From Desulfobacterales bacterium (GTDB lineage: Bacteria > Desulfobacterota > Desulfobacteria > Desulfobacterales > C00003106): a stretch of DNA of 5,595 nucleotides. The stretch spans positions 1-5,595 of the forward strand of contig DAOVGD010000184.1 in assembly GCA_030672555.1 (NCBI GenBank), in the 5' to 3' direction. The position numbers and the translations under genes are program-made. The notes under the pieces were generated by a model. That model was given only the letters and a program-made list of their open reading frames with translations. It searched no databases and was not told the DNA's origin. This document shows positions 5,537-5,595 of this stretch, piece after piece; positions within the stretch are counted from its first letter, which is position 1; each line of letters opens with the position of its first letter.

Positions 5537-5595
5537 GCGATTTGTCTCATTCCCTTTGCATTGCAATATGATATGTCATGACTTTTTACGAAGCC

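Noticed and set aside
1..5595. CRISPR array, tRNA or rRNA genes
   Set aside because: No regularly spaced repeats of 24-40 bases and no cloverleaf or rRNA-like sequence were seen on reading the window.

Overview
The window looks like chromosomal DNA of a Gram-negative-type environmental bacterium. The moderate-to-low GC, an HD-GYP c-di-GMP enzyme with a DUF3391-type N-terminus and a geranylgeranyl-reductase-family flavoprotein would fit Desulfobacterota, Nitrospirota or Brocadiales-like Planctomycetota. The sequence alone does not settle the phylum.

Left part (1-726, + strand): a two-gene unit. A 179-residue nucleotidyltransferase of the MNT/AbiEii-like superfamily overlaps by 32 bp a 69-residue unrecognised protein that has its own good ribosome binding site. 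This pair is the best candidate for a little-described module.

Centre-left (727-1793): a degraded stretch. About 340 bp without a gene ends in sequence that resembles a REP-associated transposase 5' end cut after three codons. Next comes a GC-rich remnant with only the C-terminal part of a type III restriction-modification methyltransferase (Mod). After that comes the N-terminal part of an unrecognised protein whose frame stops just inside the next gene. This looks like a graveyard of acquired genes.

Centre (1774-2793, + strand): an intact FAD-dependent oxidoreductase of the geranylgeranyl reductase family. A strong hairpin built from repeated GTCTCG units separates it from the convergent gene on its right.

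Right part (2858-5536, - strand): a fold-type I PLP-dependent aminotransferase and, upstream of it, an HD-GYP phosphodiesterase. The 120 bp between them holds a plausible promoter for the aminotransferase, so they need not be one operon.

The intact genes do not form one obvious pathway. They appear to be a housekeeping block (isoprenoid reduction, amino acid metabolism, c-di-GMP turnover) beside an accessory region of toxin-antitoxin-like and restriction-modification debris. No tRNA, rRNA, CRISPR array or complete insertion sequence was seen.
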